64,000 nucleotides of DNA. Origin: Betaproteobacteria bacterium UBA1934 (GTDB taxonomy: Bacteria > Pseudomonadota > Gammaproteobacteria > Burkholderiales > Rhodocyclaceae). Made by a program: the position numbers and the translations under genes. Positions 61,938-64,000 of this stretch are shown here, piece after piece; position 1 is the stretch's first letter, and each line of letters begins with the position of its first letter. The stretch lies in contig DDFG01000005.1 in NCBI GenBank assembly GCA_002337055.1, positions 830,222 to 894,221 on the forward strand, written 5' to 3'. Below the pieces are notes generated by a model. The model saw only the letters and a list, made by a program, of their open reading frames with translations, was not told where the DNA came from and made no database searches.

Positions 61938-62222
61938 TCAGAACAGCTTGCCGCGCAGATTGCGCCAGCCGCGCCAGAGCACGAAGCCCTTGCGCGCCAA
62001 AGACCACAGACGACGCGGGCGGCTGGCGACGAGGGCGGCCACTCCTGCGGCCACGGCCGCGGGATGTGCCTTCAGCCAGTCGACACCATCCAGCGCCCGG
62101 TCGCCGACTCGCAAAGCTTTTTCGAGCGGCCAGCTATGCGCAGCCAGGGCGTCGCGCTGGGCGGCAATATGCGCCGTCAATTCGCCACGGCGTGTAGCCA
62201 GTTCTAGACGGCGTGCGATCAT
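61938..62222 (-). CDS. yqjK: YqjK-like protein
   Basis: This is a 94-residue protein with an N-terminal basic amphipathic helix (RRLELATRRGELTAHIAAQR). A helix spanning PAAVAAGVAALVASRPRRLW follows, as in YqjK family proteins. The start at 62222 overlaps the stop of the YqjE-like gene (ATGA at 62219-62222). The yqjD-yqjE-yqjK order is the same as in enterobacteria. The group is linked to stationary-phase ribosome or membrane association; the function of YqjK itself is unknown. Confidence 0.8.
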   Translation of the reverse strand: MIARRLELATRRGELTAHIAAQRDALAAHSWPLEKALRVGDRALDGVDWLKAHPAAVAAGVAALVASRPRRLWSLARKGFVLWRGWRNLRGKLF

Positions 62223-62623
62223 GACGGATCGGTGGAACGGCGCAGGGCGGCGAGGTCCTTGTCCAGTTCGTGCAAACTGGCGCGGAACAGTGCGGTCGGT
62301 CGGCGCGCAAGGATGAGAAGTCGCAGCGCCAACAGCCCGCCGATTAGTAGGACGAAGCCGGTGGCCAGGCCAAAGATCAGCAGACGCTGTTCCCAGAACG
62401 CCATGGCCAGAAAAACCAGGGCGAGGACCATGCCCAGGCCGAGCAGAAACACCATGGCGAAGGCGCCGATCAGCAGTTCGATCAGGCGCCACTTTTCTTC
62501 CTCGAATTCGGTCGCGAACAAGGACAGGCGCAAGCGCCCGTTGGCGACCACAGCCGCCAGCAGGCCCTTGAGACTGGCGAACAGGCCCGCGCGCGGGCCC
62601 GTTGCGCCTTGTTCGGCCGGCAT
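62219..62623 (-). CDS. yqjE: YqjE-like membrane protein (phage-holin superfamily)
   Basis: This 134-residue protein has a cytoplasmic N-terminus (GLFASLKGLLAAVVANGRLR). Two closely spaced membrane helices follow (about 55-80 and 83-108), then a charged C-terminal helix. This is the YqjE/holin-X type layout. It starts 3 bases after the yqjD-like stop and is coupled to yqjK. It probably partners YqjD at the inner membrane (inference from gene order). Confidence 0.85.
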   Translation of the reverse strand: MPAEQGATGPRAGLFASLKGLLAAVVANGRLRLSLFATEFEEEKWRLIELLIGAFAMVFLLGLGMVLALVFLAMAFWEQRLLIFGLATGFVLLIGGLLALRLLILARRPTALFRASLHELDKDLAALRRSTDPS

Positions 62624-62626
62624 GTT

Positions 62627-62941
62627 TTAGCGGCGGCCGATCAGTACGCCGATCGCCAGCCCGGCCAGCGCGGCGATGCCAACAGCTTTCCAGGGTTCCT
62701 GATGCACGAAGTCGTCGGTGGCAACCGCAGCCGCCTTGGCCTTGTCGACCACGGCGCATTCGACATCGGCGAGGCGTTCCTTGGCATCGCGCAGACGGGC
62801 CTCGATCTTGCCGCGCATTTCGGCAACCTTGTCGCCGGCGGCACCGGCAGAGGCGCGCAGAATTTCCTCGGCGTCGGAAACGACAGCCTTCAGGTTGGAA
62901 ACCAGTTTTTCCTTGTTGGCGACGGTCAGTTCTTCAGACAT
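62627..62941 (-). CDS. yqjD: DUF883 (ElaB/YqjD) family ribosome-associated membrane protein
   Basis: This 104-residue protein has an Ala/Lys/Glu-rich amphipathic helical body (KLVSNLKAVVSDAEEILRAS). The C-terminal membrane anchor IAALAGLAIGVLIGRR is preceded by HQEPWKAVG, the DUF883 signature. Members tether to the inner membrane and bind ribosomes in stationary phase in E. coli. It is first in the yqjDEK-like operon; about 77 bases separate it from the exonuclease III gene on the same strand. Confidence 0.92.
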   Translation of the reverse strand: MSEELTVANKEKLVSNLKAVVSDAEEILRASAGAAGDKVAEMRGKIEARLRDAKERLADVECAVVDKAKAAAVATDDFVHQEPWKAVGIAALAGLAIGVLIGRR

Positions 62942-63018
62942 GGTGGACCTCTTCGGTAAAAGGTGGATGAGCTATCCAAGGTTAGCTGTTTCGACGGTCG
63001 AATGCAAACAGCTGCGAG

Positions 63019-63801
63019 TCAAATTGCATATTCATAATCAACGATCAGCGGTGCGTGATCGGAGAAACGCGTGTCCTTGTAGACCGCGGCTTGGCGGGCG
63101 AGTGCGGCGATCCCCGGCGTCGCGATGTGATAGTCGATCCGCCAGCCGACATTGTTTGCCCACGCTTGCCCGCGGTTTGACCACCAGGTGTAGCAGGCAT
63201 CGGTCGCGGTGGGCTCCAGGCGACGATAGACGTCGACCCAGCCCTGTTCGGCGAAGAGTTTGCCGATCCACTCCCGCTCTTCCGGCAGGAAACCGGAGTT
63301 TTTCTGGTTGGAGCGCCAGTTCTTGAGGTCGATGGCCTGATGCGCGATATTCCAGTCGCCGCAGATCACCACCTCGCGCCCTTCCGCGAAGAGCGCCGCG
63401 AGATGGGGCCAGAACACTTCCATGAAGCGGAACTTGGCCTCCTGCCGCTCGGGTGAAGAAGAGCCGGAAGGCAGGTACAACGAGATGACGCTGAGCGAAC
63501 CGAAATCGGCGCGCAGGTAGCGGCCCTCGGCGTCGAATTCGGCGTTGCCGATGCCTTCGACCACGCGGTCGGGCTGGCGGCGGCACCACAATCCGACTCC
63601 GCTGTAGCCTTTTTTCTCGGCGGGATGATAGTAGGCGTGCAAGCCTGCCGGCGCCCGCATTTCGGGCGAGAGGTCGGGAATTTGCGCCTTCAGTTCTTGC
63701 AGGCAGACCACATCGGCTTGCTGCACGGCGATCCAGGGCAGCAGATTCTTGTTACAGGCCGAGCGGATGCCATTGAGATTGAGCGAGATGATGCGTAACA
63801 T
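63019..63801 (-). CDS. xth: Exodeoxyribonuclease III
   Basis: This 260-residue metal-dependent AP endonuclease/3'-5' exonuclease is of the ExoIII type. Active-site motifs seen are LNLNGIRSA, CLQELKAQ, GDWNIAHQAIDLKNW, WRIDYHIATPGI and the final SDHAPLIVDYE. The ATG at 63801 gives the typical MLRIISLNLNG start, although the frame remains open past it. It diverges from pyrE, with starts 27 bases apart. Confidence 0.96.
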   Translation of the reverse strand: MLRIISLNLNGIRSACNKNLLPWIAVQQADVVCLQELKAQIPDLSPEMRAPAGLHAYYHPAEKKGYSGVGLWCRRQPDRVVEGIGNAEFDAEGRYLRADFGSLSVISLYLPSGSSSPERQEAKFRFMEVFWPHLAALFAEGREVVICGDWNIAHQAIDLKNWRSNQKNSGFLPEEREWIGKLFAEQGWVDVYRRLEPTATDACYTWWSNRGQAWANNVGWRIDYHIATPGIAALARQAAVYKDTRFSDHAPLIVDYEYAI

Positions 63802-63828
63802 GTGCGGATCAGGCCTCGATGAGTGTGT

Positions 63829-64000
63829 ATGGAAAAGAAGGATTTTCGCCAGGAATTCATCCAGTTTGCCCTGGCGCAGCAAGTATTGCGTTTTGGCGAA
63901 TTCAAGACCAAGGCGGGTCGTCTCTCGCCGTATTTCTTCAATGCCGGCCTGTTCAACGATGGCGCCTCGCTCGGCCAACTCGCCGAATTCTACGCGAGCG
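63829..64000 (+). CDS. pyrE: Orotate phosphoribosyltransferase, partial at the window edge
   Basis: Only the first 57 codons are visible. From the ATG at 63829 the product reads MEKKDFRQEFIQFALAQQVL, then FGEFKTKAGRLSPYFFNAG, which is the conserved substrate-binding N-terminus of PyrE. The enzyme joins orotate to PRPP in pyrimidine synthesis. It is divergent from xth, a gene order common in betaproteobacteria. The rest lies beyond the right edge. Confidence 0.9.
   Translation, partial: MEKKDFRQEFIQFALAQQVLRFGEFKTKAGRLSPYFFNAGLFNDGASLGQLAEFYAS

Overview
The window is a gene-dense, GC-rich bacterial chromosome segment. It looks like a betaproteobacterium, most likely of the order Rhodocyclales. 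This placement is an inference from gene content and order: an atpIBEFHAGDC operon behind rsmG-parA-parB, metX-metW, ubiE-ubiJ, a DUF3683-type giant FAD/FeS dehydrogenase, a DUF971 gene beside ubiE, a LivM-LivG fusion, and yqjD-yqjE-yqjK. No rRNA, tRNA, CRISPR array, transposase or phage gene was seen. No gene-free stretch exceeds 300 bases.

Layout. (1) 1-3439, minus strand: the edge of a PqqD-like peptide-chaperone gene, a Tat-type exported GYWK-motif protein, then galE and manC (nucleotide sugars for exopolysaccharide). (2) 3595-9895, plus strand: three translationally coupled genes, a cyclic-nucleotide-domain patatin lipase, a one-module NRPS (C-A-T-TE) and a TVP38/VTT membrane protein. 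This is a small uncharacterised biosynthetic operon. (3) 9889-17845, minus strand: DUF350, SPFH-SHOCT, DUF4178 zinc-ribbon, a 48-residue peptide, a membrane-anchored spermidine synthase and a hybrid histidine kinase. This is a candidate envelope/polyamine system. (4) 17913-24636: coaX, birA, a NUDIX gene, ilvA, prpE and a diguanylate cyclase. (5) 24692-32541, plus strand: the DUF3683 dehydrogenase, a HIT protein, a PilZ-like 532-residue protein, DUF971, ubiE and ubiJ. (6) 32647-41891, minus strand: the complete F1Fo ATP synthase operon behind parB, parA and rsmG. (7) 42101-48168, plus strand: an ato-type cluster (sensor kinase, sigma-54 activator, two CoA-transferase subunits, short-chain fatty acid permease) with a recognisable sigma-54 promoter. 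It sits between rsmG and mnmG, which are normally adjacent. (8) 48214-57068: mnmG, a PilZ gene, a receiver-TPR protein, and a branched-chain-amino-acid type ABC transporter. (9) 57177-64000: riboflavin synthase, a PilZ-STAS fusion, metX-metW behind a SAM-II riboswitch with terminator, an AmpG-type permease, the yqjDEK stress genes, exonuclease III and the start of pyrE.

How the genes fit together. Short-chain acid metabolism recurs (prpE, the ato cluster, the lactate-type dehydrogenase), which suits an organism living on volatile fatty acids. Cyclic-di-GMP signalling also recurs: one GGDEF enzyme with an intact inhibitory site, one canonical PilZ protein, one PilZ-STAS fusion and one split PilZ-like protein. 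The strongest regulatory signals read from the DNA are the SAM-II riboswitch before metX, the sigma-54 promoter before the CoA-transferase genes, and two bidirectional terminators at convergent operon ends. The least explained parts are the NRPS operon, the DUF350-to-kinase cluster and the GYWK/PqqD pair at the left edge.
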